Position numbers and translations under genes: made by a program
From: Prochlorococcus sp. AG-355-P18
GTDB taxonomy: Bacteria; Cyanobacteriota; Cyanobacteriia; PCC-6307; Cyanobiaceae
Direction: 5' to 3'
Assembly: GCA_003280515.1 (NCBI GenBank)
Contig: QCER01000001.1
Span: 1 to 64,000, forward strand
Length of the DNA: 64,000 nt
Shown here: piece after piece, positions 57,208-63,439 of the stretch
Position numbering within the stretch: the stretch's first letter is position 1
Layout: the number at the start of each line of letters is the position of its first letter
The notes under the pieces: model-generated
What the model was told of the DNA's origin: nothing
The model's input: only the letters and a program-made list of their open reading frames with translations
The model's database searches: none

Positions 57208-57819
57208 ATGCAGCCACATAGCCTAAAGCTATCTCCAGAATCTGATTTGATAAATTCAATTAAAGAATATTCTTTATCGAATAATTTATACGGGTATGTT
57301 TCTGGAGTGGTTGGTAATCTTAGAACAGTTTGTATTCAATGCCCAGGTAATCAAAAAATAAATAAATTTGAAGGGAATCTAGAGATAGTTTCTTTAAACG
57401 GACATTTTAATAAAGGAGATGTTCATTTACATTTGAGTTTTGCAGATGAGGGATGTAATGTATTTGGCGGGCATCTTGAGGAGGGATGTACTGTAAAAAA
57501 AGGTACTGATATATTATTAGTTTCTTTTGAAAAGAAAATTATTAATATCTCAAATCTTGATTTAATCACTAATGAATCTCGTGTAAAAGCATATATTTTA
57601 AAGGATTGTCCTTGGTCTAAAAGAGCAATTAGGTTGCTTAATTCTTTATCTATCCCTCATGAAGTTACTTTAATAGACAATGATGAGAGCTTTCAAAAAA
57701 TTATGGCTCAAAGTAGCCATAATACTTTCCCTCAAATATTTTTGGATAATGAATTTTTTGGAGGATATGATGAACTTGCAGAACAAGCAAAATTGGATAA
57801 CTTAATTTCATTTAAGTAA
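57208..57819 (+). CDS. PPC (DUF296)-glutaredoxin fusion protein
   Basis: A 203-residue two-domain protein. Residues about 5-115 are a PPC/DUF296 domain, with HLHLSFADEGCNVFGGHLEE near 73-92, the family's core; PPC domains trimerise and in plants occur with AT-hooks. Residues about 126-200 form a glutaredoxin: active site CPWS at 134-137, the cis-proline motif TFPQIF at 173-178 and GGYDEL at 185-190. The single cysteine in CPWS marks a monothiol type, a class that often binds [2Fe-2S] with glutathione. Partner and role unknown. The combination may sense redox or iron state. Plus strand, own unit, preceded by about 185 gene-free bases. Confidence 0.85.
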   Translation: MQPHSLKLSPESDLINSIKEYSLSNNLYGYVSGVVGNLRTVCIQCPGNQKINKFEGNLEIVSLNGHFNKGDVHLHLSFADEGCNVFGGHLEEGCTVKKGTDILLVSFEKKIINISNLDLITNESRVKAYILKDCPWSKRAIRLLNSLSIPHEVTLIDNDESFQKIMAQSSHNTFPQIFLDNEFFGGYDELAEQAKLDNLISFK

Positions 57820-57829
57820 TCTAAATTTT

Positions 57830-58018
57830 TTAACTATCACGATTAGTAAGCTTTTCAGCAACTAATTCGTCCTCTAACTGCTTTATTAATCTTGATACAA
57901 GACTTTGAAATTCTGGTTGACACCCTTTAAATGCAGCTTTATGTCTTATTGGCTCATTTCTAGTTCTTAAATCAGTAAGCATTAATTGTAATGCGTCAAT
58001 TTTGGGATTTATTTTCAT
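57830..58018 (-). CDS. Small conserved hypothetical protein
   Basis: A 62-residue helical protein (KIDALQLMLTDLRTRNEPIR, then QPEFQSLVSRLIKQLEDELV), with one cysteine near residue 33. Mixed charge, no span or signal, and heptad-like spacing at the end suggests an oligomerising helix. The composition looks like a real protein and I recall similar short proteins in picocyanobacteria. Function unknown. It lies tail-to-tail with the PPC-glutaredoxin gene and 26 bases downstream of the SDR gene. Confidence 0.72.
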   Translation of the reverse strand: MKINPKIDALQLMLTDLRTRNEPIRHKAAFKGCQPEFQSLVSRLIKQLEDELVAEKLTNRDS

Positions 58019-58044
58019 AGTTTTAATTTATATATTTACATCTT

Positions 58045-58704
58045 TTAAATCATTTGCATAGCTTTTTTAAAAGATATCTTTTTATTATCATTCGAACTTG
58101 TAATTTCTATTAATTTATTTATGGATTCTTTGTTTTTTAAAGAATCTATACAACATTGCGCAACTAATCTTCTTGGGATTGATCCATTAATTTGAGTATC
58201 CTCCTTTGAATAATTTATATTTTCTGATTTAATATCTTCATTTTCCTTTAATCCTCCGGGTCTAATAATAGTCCATTCAAAATTTGAATTGCGTAGAAAG
58301 TTTTCACCTAATTTCTTCCAAATAAGAATTAAACCAAATAAGTTTAATGGGTGAAATAATTTACCAGTACAAAGGGAACTAACTAAAATAACTCTTTTAA
58401 TACCAACTCTTTTGCAACTCTCTAATTGCCTGTATACACCTAATGCATCAACCTTTGCAGGACCAGTTAAATCTAATGATGCTCTCGCTCCAGTCGCAAT
58501 TATCAAAGCATCAATATCTTTTAAAGCTTCATCAAGTTGTCCTTTTCTGTCTAATGGAACCCTAATTGTTTCTAAACGCTCTAATCCCGCTGAGACTTTT
58601 GAATTCTTTCTGATGATTTGCCTTACTTTATATCCTTTCTTAACTGCTTCTTCGGAAATTCTATAACCTGTTTTCCCCGATGCACCAGTAATTGCTATTT
58701 TCAT
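58045..58704 (-). CDS. NAD(P)-binding SDR-family protein
   Basis: A 219-residue atypical short-chain dehydrogenase. The cofactor site is IAITGASGKTGYRISEEAVK near residues 3-22, the central ALIIATGARAS near 66-76 and the KRVILVSSLCTG near 103-114, then TIIRPGGLKENED near 148-160. This order resembles cyanobacterial Ycf39/HIP-like and NmrA-like proteins, in which catalytic residues may be lost. Possible roles include chlorophyll-protein assembly or flavin-type reduction, but the family is broad. Minus strand, 37 bases from nth. Confidence 0.82.
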   Translation of the reverse strand: MKIAITGASGKTGYRISEEAVKKGYKVRQIIRKNSKVSAGLERLETIRVPLDRKGQLDEALKDIDALIIATGARASLDLTGPAKVDALGVYRQLESCKRVGIKRVILVSSLCTGKLFHPLNLFGLILIWKKLGENFLRNSNFEWTIIRPGGLKENEDIKSENINYSKEDTQINGSIPRRLVAQCCIDSLKNKESINKLIEITSSNDNKKISFKKAMQMI

Positions 58705-58741
58705 GATTAAAAAAAACTAATTCAAATATTATATAAATTTC

Positions 58742-59395
58742 TTAAGGCTTTTTACATATAAATTTCTTTTTTCTTTTGGGATAAAGAGTACGACATAAAT
58801 AACATTTTGTTCCATCACAACCTCTTGCTGTACAGTATTCTCTGCCATAAAAGATTATTTGTAAATGTAAGGTATTCCAATCATTTACAGGAAATATTTT
58901 TTTTAGATCTTTTTCTGTTTGAACGACGCTATCTCCATTTGATAGGCCCCATCTTTGTGCCAACCTGTGTATATGAGTATCAACTGGGAATGAGGGAATT
59001 TTAAACACTTGAGACATTACAACTGATGCTGTTTTATGACCTACCCCTGGAAGAGATTCAAGCTTCTCAAAAGAATCTGGGACCGTACCATTATGCTTCT
59101 CAATCAATAATTTAGATAAGTTATAGATGTTCTTTGATTTTTGATTAGATAGACCTAAAAATTTTATGTATTCGTAAATGCCATTAATACCTAGCCGTAT
59201 CATCTTTTCTGGATTATCTGCAACATTAAATAAGCTTTTTGTTAATTCATTGACTTTCTTATCTGTTGATTGAGCACTTAAAACTACAGCAACAAGAAGT
59301 GTATATGCGTTTGTATGATCAAGGGGTATTGGAGGAGATGGATATAGTTTTTTGAGTTCCTTGCGAATTATTTCTGCTCTTTCAGACTTTCTCAT
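58742..59395 (-). CDS. nth: Endonuclease III
   Basis: A 217-residue DNA glycosylase/AP lyase of base-excision repair. The helix-hairpin-helix is LESLPGVGHKTASVV near residues 107-121, with the catalytic lysine in GHKTA and aspartate in FPVDTHIHRLAQR near 136-148. A C-terminal cysteine cluster CTARGCDGTKCYLC is present near 190-203, but its spacing differs from the E. coli CX6CX2CX5C pattern, so cluster coordination may differ. The start is ATG. It diverges from the ABC ATPase gene over 77 bases that hold an NtcA-like palindrome. Confidence 0.92.
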   Translation of the reverse strand: MRKSERAEIIRKELKKLYPSPPIPLDHTNAYTLLVAVVLSAQSTDKKVNELTKSLFNVADNPEKMIRLGINGIYEYIKFLGLSNQKSKNIYNLSKLLIEKHNGTVPDSFEKLESLPGVGHKTASVVMSQVFKIPSFPVDTHIHRLAQRWGLSNGDSVVQTEKDLKKIFPVNDWNTLHLQIIFYGREYCTARGCDGTKCYLCRTLYPKRKKKFICKKP

Positions 59396-59416
59396 TAAAT
59401 TTGAAAATTAAATGGT

Positions 59417-59430
59417 GTATAAAATTATAC
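59417..59430. promoter_or_regulatory. NtcA-like site (GTA-N8-TAC)
   Basis: GTATAAAATTATAC matches the NtcA core GTA-N8-TAC and is itself an inverted repeat. A TATTTT box (TAN3T) lies at 59450-59455, 19 bases after the site, close to the spacing of NtcA-activated promoters, upstream of the ABC ATPase gene. The short consensus occurs by chance often in AT-rich DNA, so this is a candidate only. Confidence 0.3.
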
Positions 59431-59472
59431 AAGGGATATTTTAGGTGAATATTTTCTGCTAACTTAATATAT

Positions 59473-60549
59473 TTGAATAAGAAGAACTTAGTGAAAAATG
59501 ATGCGTTAATAATTGATGATTTGCATCATAAATATGATAAGCGAGAATGTTCAAATTGGATATTAAACGAAATTAACCTGAAAATTAAAAATGGCGAATT
59601 GTTAGGGTTGCTTGGTCCTTCTGGTTGCGGAAAAACTACTCTTTTAAGATTAATTGCGGGGTTTGAATACCCCTCTAGAGGGAGGATTTCTCTAAATGAT
59701 AAGGAAATTTCAAGTAGGAAACAAATTCTTAGTCCTGAGAAAAGAAATATTGGTATGGTTTTTCAAGACTATGCACTTTTCCCTCACTTAACTGTTTTGG
59801 AAAATGTAAATTTTGGTTTGAAAAACAAAAAAGACAGATCTAGAGTTGATTATTTATTAAATGTTGTTGGTCTTGATAGTTTTGTTGGAAGGTATCCACA
59901 TGAACTTTCGGGAGGTCAAAAACAAAGACTCGCAATTGCGAGAGCTCTTGCTCCAGGTACAAATTTTATTTTATTAGATGAACCTTTTTGTAGTCTTGAT
60001 ATGCATGTCAAACTTAAATTGAGAAGTGAACTCCCTAATATTCTAAAAGGTTGTAATGCCAGCGGATTGATGGTTACTCATGATCCGGAAGAAGCGATGT
60101 CAATTTGCGATAAAGTCGCAGTTATGAATGAGGGTAAAATACATCAAATTGATACACCAATTAACCTTTTAAACAATCCCAAGACCCTATTTGTTAGTAG
60201 TTTTATTTTGGGGAATAATATTATTAATCTTCAAAAAAATGGTAATTCATATATGTCTTGTTTAGGTGAAATAAATAGTTCAGGGGTTTTACAAAATGCA
60301 AATATTAAAAGTATGTCAATTTCGCCTAAATTTATTTCAATTAAAAGATCAGAATCTGGAAATGCGAATGTAATATCTAAAGAATTTCTTGGAGAATTTC
60401 TTATATATAAAGTAACTATTAATGGAAACATATTGCGGGTTAGAACTGATATTAATAATCTTCTAAATAATGGTGATAAATGTTCTCTTTCTATAAATAA
60501 AAATAGTTATTATTTTTTATATCCTGGAGCACATAAGGTATATATATAG
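59473..60549 (+). CDS. ABC importer ATPase (iron/polyamine/sulfate type)
   Basis: A 358-residue ATPase of the FutC/PotA/CysA class. Walker A is GPSGCGKTT near residues 51-59, the Q-loop is GMVFQDYALFPHLTVLENV near 95-113, signature LSGGQKQR near 143-150, Walker B FILLDEPFCSLD near 164-175 and switch TH in VTHDPEEA. A C-terminal regulatory (TOBE-like) domain covers about 250-358. The ferritin and Crp neighbours hint at iron, while an upstream NtcA-like site hints at nitrogen; the cargo cannot be settled from sequence. No permease or binding-protein gene is adjacent. Start TTG at 59473; a GTG slightly downstream is an alternative. Confidence 0.85.
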   Translation: MNKKNLVKNDALIIDDLHHKYDKRECSNWILNEINLKIKNGELLGLLGPSGCGKTTLLRLIAGFEYPSRGRISLNDKEISSRKQILSPEKRNIGMVFQDYALFPHLTVLENVNFGLKNKKDRSRVDYLLNVVGLDSFVGRYPHELSGGQKQRLAIARALAPGTNFILLDEPFCSLDMHVKLKLRSELPNILKGCNASGLMVTHDPEEAMSICDKVAVMNEGKIHQIDTPINLLNNPKTLFVSSFILGNNIINLQKNGNSYMSCLGEINSSGVLQNANIKSMSISPKFISIKRSESGNANVISKEFLGEFLIYKVTINGNILRVRTDINNLLNNGDKCSLSINKNSYYFLYPGAHKVYI

Positions 60550-60694
60550 AATTTATTTATAGGCAATTACACTTCCCCCCCTTCCAATTAGAGCATTTTT
60601 TCTTTTTACATTTCTTTTTTTTATCTTTATATATTTTATTAGTTAAAAGCAGTTCAGAAAAACTGTACTTTAAATTCATTTATAGTATTGCGAG

Positions 60695-60709
60695 TGATAA
60701 TCATTATCA
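60695..60709. promoter_or_regulatory. Fur-box-like operator upstream of ferritin
   Basis: TGATAATCATTATCA is an exact match to the 7-1-7 Fur core TGATAAT-N-ATTATCA and is palindromic around one base. It lies about 84 bases before the ferritin ATG, in the 243-base spacer after the ABC ATPase gene. This is the best Fur match in the window. Confidence 0.8.
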
Positions 60710-60792
60710 TATTATTTAATTTAATTTAAATTATTTATTAATTACTAATTTATACAAAATGTTGTAGTATTCATTTAGATCCCTATTCGAAT

Positions 60793-61347
60793 ATGAATGA
60801 AAATAATTTAAAAACAAAGAAATTAGTTAATTTTGGTCCATCTGGAAGAGCTGTTGCTCAACCGATAGACAAAAGTTTGTTGGATAACATCTCTGAACAT
60901 CTAACAATGGAAAGATATGCCAATGTTCAATATTTTTCTATGTATCTATGGTTTCAAGAACGTGATTTAAATGGATTTGCCTCTCATTTTCTAAGTGAAT
61001 CACAAGGCGAAATGGAACATGCTCAGAAATTTGCAGATTACTTAATCGCAAGAGGACAAAGTGTAAAATTAGATGAAATTCCTGCACCCGTTCAAACATG
61101 GGAATCCATAGAGGAGCTGATTTCTTATTCTTTTAATATGGAGGCTGATTTAACTTCATCTCTACAACAGCTTTATTCAATATCAGAAAGAATTTCAGAT
61201 ACAAGAACTAACGTATTTTTAGACCCTATTATAGAGGCTCAAACACAATCAGAAGATGAATTTGCGAACATACTGGGCAAGGTTAAGTTTGCTTCTAACC
61301 AACCTTCAGCAATCCTATTAATAGATAGTGATTTAAAGAAAAAATAA
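60793..61347 (+). CDS. ftn: Ferritin
   Basis: A 184-residue non-haem ferritin that stores iron as a mineral core. The ferroxidase ligands are visible in ERYANVQYFSMYLWFQERDL near residues 39-58, the ESQGEMEHAQKFADYL motif near 69-84 (Glu with the His two residues after MEH) and EAQTQSEDEFANIL near 149-162. Length is slightly longer than E. coli FtnA, with an N-terminal extension. A Fur-box match lies upstream. Plus strand, convergent with a small gene of the Crp unit; iron storage under replete conditions is the expected role. Confidence 0.92.
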   Translation: MNENNLKTKKLVNFGPSGRAVAQPIDKSLLDNISEHLTMERYANVQYFSMYLWFQERDLNGFASHFLSESQGEMEHAQKFADYLIARGQSVKLDEIPAPVQTWESIEELISYSFNMEADLTSSLQQLYSISERISDTRTNVFLDPIIEAQTQSEDEFANILGKVKFASNQPSAILLIDSDLKKK

Positions 61348-61620
61348 ATTACTTTCAGATTTATTTTCATTCAATGTCCTTTTAGTTATTTCAAAAAGTA
61401 AATTCGAAAAGTTAATTTTCTCATTATTTTTATTTAATAGTTCAGCTATTTTATGAATCTCATTAACTCTTTTGAAAATATTTTTGTTTTCAGCAAATAA
61501 TCTTCCCTTCAATGCTTTATTTTCTGTAGTTTTATAGGATTTCTTGATATTCCTGAGTCTATTCGATAAAACATCAACTTCCATTAACAAGTTGTTTGTA
61601 AGTGAATGTGATTCCTTCAT
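61333..61620 (-). CDS. Small helical protein downstream of the Crp/Fnr regulator
   Basis: A 95-residue protein starting at the ATG at 61620, four bases after the regulator's stop, so it is probably co-transcribed with it. The frame extends further upstream, but the ATG that starts MKESHSLTNNLLMEV is the sensible start. It is lysine/asparagine/glutamate-rich and predicted helical (EVDVLSNRLRNIKKSYKTTE), with no cysteine, span or signal. Unknown family. Its tail overlaps the convergent ferritin gene by 15 bases. Being in the unit with a Fur-box-flanked regulator suggests an iron-related role, by inference only. Confidence 0.6.
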   Translation of the reverse strand: MKESHSLTNNLLMEVDVLSNRLRNIKKSYKTTENKALKGRLFAENKNIFKRVNEIHKIAELLNKNNEKINFSNLLFEITKRTLNENKSESNLFFL

Positions 61621-61624
61621 GTTT

Positions 61625-62212
61625 TTATAGCGGCGATGTTTCAATAAAAGAAGGAGCAACACTGACTGTTTGGGTCCCGATAGGAGCTATTAATAATTCA
61701 GATGATCTTAATTTAGAAATTAATCTTGTTGATGTTACTCGTGTAGAACCTATTAATTCGCCAATCCTTTCGTGAGTTAACCTAAAAGGCAACTCACACC
61801 ATTGGCCACATCTTCTACCTAGACGATTTACTAGTATTGAAAACAAGGCTTTTAATCGCTGCTCTGCATTTCCTAAGTGTCTAATCCTAAGGAGTTGCAA
61901 AGTCCATTCATTTACTGCATCGAAACCAATATTCTCATCTATATTTACATTGCTGTGAAACGACAAATCTGTTAGTGCTTCAACGCAGACACCTTCGCTA
62001 CATAAAAGGTCTGTCCTTAATTGATCTCCTGATTGTAAAAATGCAAGTGTCATTCCTTCAGTTTCTTCACAAGGGCAATAAACTCTTGCAATACCACTTT
62101 CAACTTCTAAGCATGTACCTTTTGGTCTTGATGAAGGGTCTATTAAAACGGATTGCCCAGTTATTATTCTTACCGAATTGTACGGAGATTCACCATAATT
62201 CTGGAAATGCAT
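61625..62212 (-). CDS. Cysteine-rich Crp/Fnr-family transcription regulator
   Basis: A 195-residue regulator, taking the ATG at 62212 as start (an earlier start would add a hydrophobic tail unlike the family). The N-terminal half is a cyclic-nucleotide-type beta-barrel, the C-terminal half a winged helix with HTH FRLTHERIGELIGSTRVTST near residues 143-162. Seven cysteines occur (34, 46, 48, 71, 76, 135, 139), including C46-P-C48, unlike common Crp proteins, hinting at metal, Fe-S or redox sensing. Fur-like boxes lie 12-32 bases upstream of the start. The gene sits beside ferritin, so iron regulation is plausible. Confidence 0.85.
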   Translation of the reverse strand: MHFQNYGESPYNSVRIITGQSVLIDPSSRPKGTCLEVESGIARVYCPCEETEGMTLAFLQSGDQLRTDLLCSEGVCVEALTDLSFHSNVNIDENIGFDAVNEWTLQLLRIRHLGNAEQRLKALFSILVNRLGRRCGQWCELPFRLTHERIGELIGSTRVTSTRLISKLRSSELLIAPIGTQTVSVAPSFIETSPL

Positions 62213-62223
62213 TAAATAAAATA

Positions 62224-62244
62224 TGATAATGAGAATTATTATCA
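62224..62244. promoter_or_regulatory. Fur-box-like operator in front of the Crp/Fnr gene
   Basis: TGATAATGAGAATTATTATCA. The right-hand frame TGAGAAT-T-ATTATCA (62230-62244) matches 13 of 14 positions of the 7-1-7 Fur core, and the left half TGATAAT is perfect too, so two overlapping Fur sites are possible, as at many Fur promoters. Confidence 0.75.
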
Positions 62245-62274
62245 ATTATGCACTAAAAAAACGCTTATTGCAAT

Positions 62275-62289
62275 AGATTCTCATTATCA
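62275..62289. promoter_or_regulatory. Second Fur-like site, weaker
   Basis: AGATTCT-C-ATTATCA: the right half is perfect and the left half matches 4 of 7. It lies between the stronger site and the zinc-ribbon gene, so it could serve either divergent promoter. Confidence 0.4.
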
Positions 62290-62365
62290 ACACATTTTTG
62301 AATTTTTTCTTTACAAAGCATTTAGCAATATAATTTAGGTAGAATTTCTAAATGTTTTATTTTTG

Positions 62366-62554
62366 ATGGAAGCAAATAGAGTATGTTTTAATTGTGGAAG
62401 TTCTTCATTCGTCTCAGATCGATCTTTAGGAGGTAAGATTGTGTGCTCTAAATGTGGATCTTCTTCATTTAAAAATAAATCCTCTTCATTTTTTAAAAGT
62501 AAAAAATTAGTATTTCTTGCTATTGCGGTAGTTATTTTTATAATTGTTATTTAG
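62366..62554 (+). CDS. Zinc-ribbon membrane protein
   Basis: A 62-residue protein (ATG at 62366; a TTG one codon earlier is also possible). Two CxxC pairs, CFNC (residues 7-10) and CSKC (27-30), form a zinc ribbon or rubredoxin-like site; a serine/lysine-rich linker follows and residues about 46-62 are a single C-terminal membrane span (tail-anchored). Divergent from the Crp/Fnr gene, with Fur-like sites in between. Rubredoxins or zinc ribbons anchored by a C-terminal span are known in photosystem assembly, but this one is too short to assign. Its end overlaps the ABC ATPase tail by 8 bases. Confidence 0.75.
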   Translation: MEANRVCFNCGSSSFVSDRSLGGKIVCSKCGSSSFKNKSSSFFKSKKLVFLAIAVVIFIIVI

Positions 62555-63335
62555 ATAATCTGTTTATAGACCAAATTCCATTATTTTTAGTTACCTCTAC
62601 ATCAATACCATATAACTTTTTAAGATTGTCACTATTTATAACCTTACTTTGTTGTCCATCAGCAATTATTTTGCCTTCTTTTAACATTATTACCCGGTCA
62701 TAAATTTTTGTAATTGTTGAAATATCATGAGTTACGCATAAAATTTTAGTTTTTAATTTTGATAATTCATTAATCTTATCTATTACAAAAAACTTTGATT
62801 TATAGTCTAAATTTGCAATTGGTTCATCTAGGATTAGGATATCCGGTTTTTTGATCAACGCCCTAGCAATCAGAGAAATTTGTTTTTCTCCATCTGATAA
62901 GTAGGAAAAATATTTATTTGATAAATTAGACATATTCATTTTATTTATAATTTTTTCTACCTTGTAAGAATCTTTTTCAGATTTATTTTGTATATAACAA
63001 TATTTTCCATATAGTCCACTTAAAATTAGATCAAAAACTTGTAGATTTGGATTTATTCTATTTTTTATATCATTATTTACGGTACTTATTCTTTTTCTTA
63101 GTTCCCATAAATTTATAAGTTCTTTGTCAAATATCTTCAGTCTCGAATTATTAGTTATTACTGGGTATATGTTTCTATTAATTACTTCTATTAAAGATGA
63201 TTTACCTGAACCATTTGGTCCAATTAATATGACATTTTCTGAATACGTTATCTTTAAATTTAAATCTTTAATTACTTCAAAGCCATTTTTAAAACAATTT
63301 ATATTTTTTGCCTCAAACCAAAATTTATTAACCAC
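62547..63335 (-). CDS. Orphan ABC ATPase
   Basis: A 262-residue ABC ATPase with Walker A GPNGSGKSS near residues 38-46, a diverged signature LSDGEKQ near 147-153, Walker B ILILDEPIANLD near 164-175 and switch VTHD. The pattern resembles iron-siderophore, ModF-like or other import-type ATPases, but there is no adjacent permease or binding protein. Start is GTG, whose G is shared with the stop of a 33-residue membrane-peptide gene directly upstream, so the two are likely coupled. Zinc, iron or molybdate transport are all possible; the cargo is unknown. Confidence 0.82.
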   Translation of the reverse strand: MVNKFWFEAKNINCFKNGFEVIKDLNLKITYSENVILIGPNGSGKSSLIEVINRNIYPVITNNSRLKIFDKELINLWELRKRISTVNNDIKNRINPNLQVFDLILSGLYGKYCYIQNKSEKDSYKVEKIINKMNMSNLSNKYFSYLSDGEKQISLIARALIKKPDILILDEPIANLDYKSKFFVIDKINELSKLKTKILCVTHDISTITKIYDRVIMLKEGKIIADGQQSKVINSDNLKKLYGIDVEVTKNNGIWSINRLSK

Positions 63336-63436
63336 TAAAACTTATTGCTCCAAAATATAATCAATTGAATTGAGCTTAAAATAAATATAAAAAGATAAAG
63401 CCAATTCAACCATGAAGGTCTATTTACTTTCTTCAT
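63335..63436 (-). CDS. 33-residue membrane peptide upstream of the orphan ABC ATPase
   Basis: An open frame (ATG at 63436) with basic start MKKVNRPSW, one hydrophobic stretch (LNWLYLFIFILSSIQLIIFW) and end SNKF. Its TAG stop shares a base with the GTG start of the ABC ATPase, and a good hydrophobic helix is present, so a small membrane subunit translated with the ATPase is plausible. No known family. Similar tiny subunits exist in some membrane complexes. Evidence is positional; it may be untranslated. Confidence 0.5.
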   Translation of the reverse strand: MKKVNRPSWLNWLYLFIFILSSIQLIIFWSNKF

Positions 63437-63439
63437 AAA

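Noticed and set aside
60575..60581. C7 run in the spacer before ferritin as a possible structured element
   Set aside because: No matching G-rich partner nearby to form a stem; kept only as a homopolymer remark.
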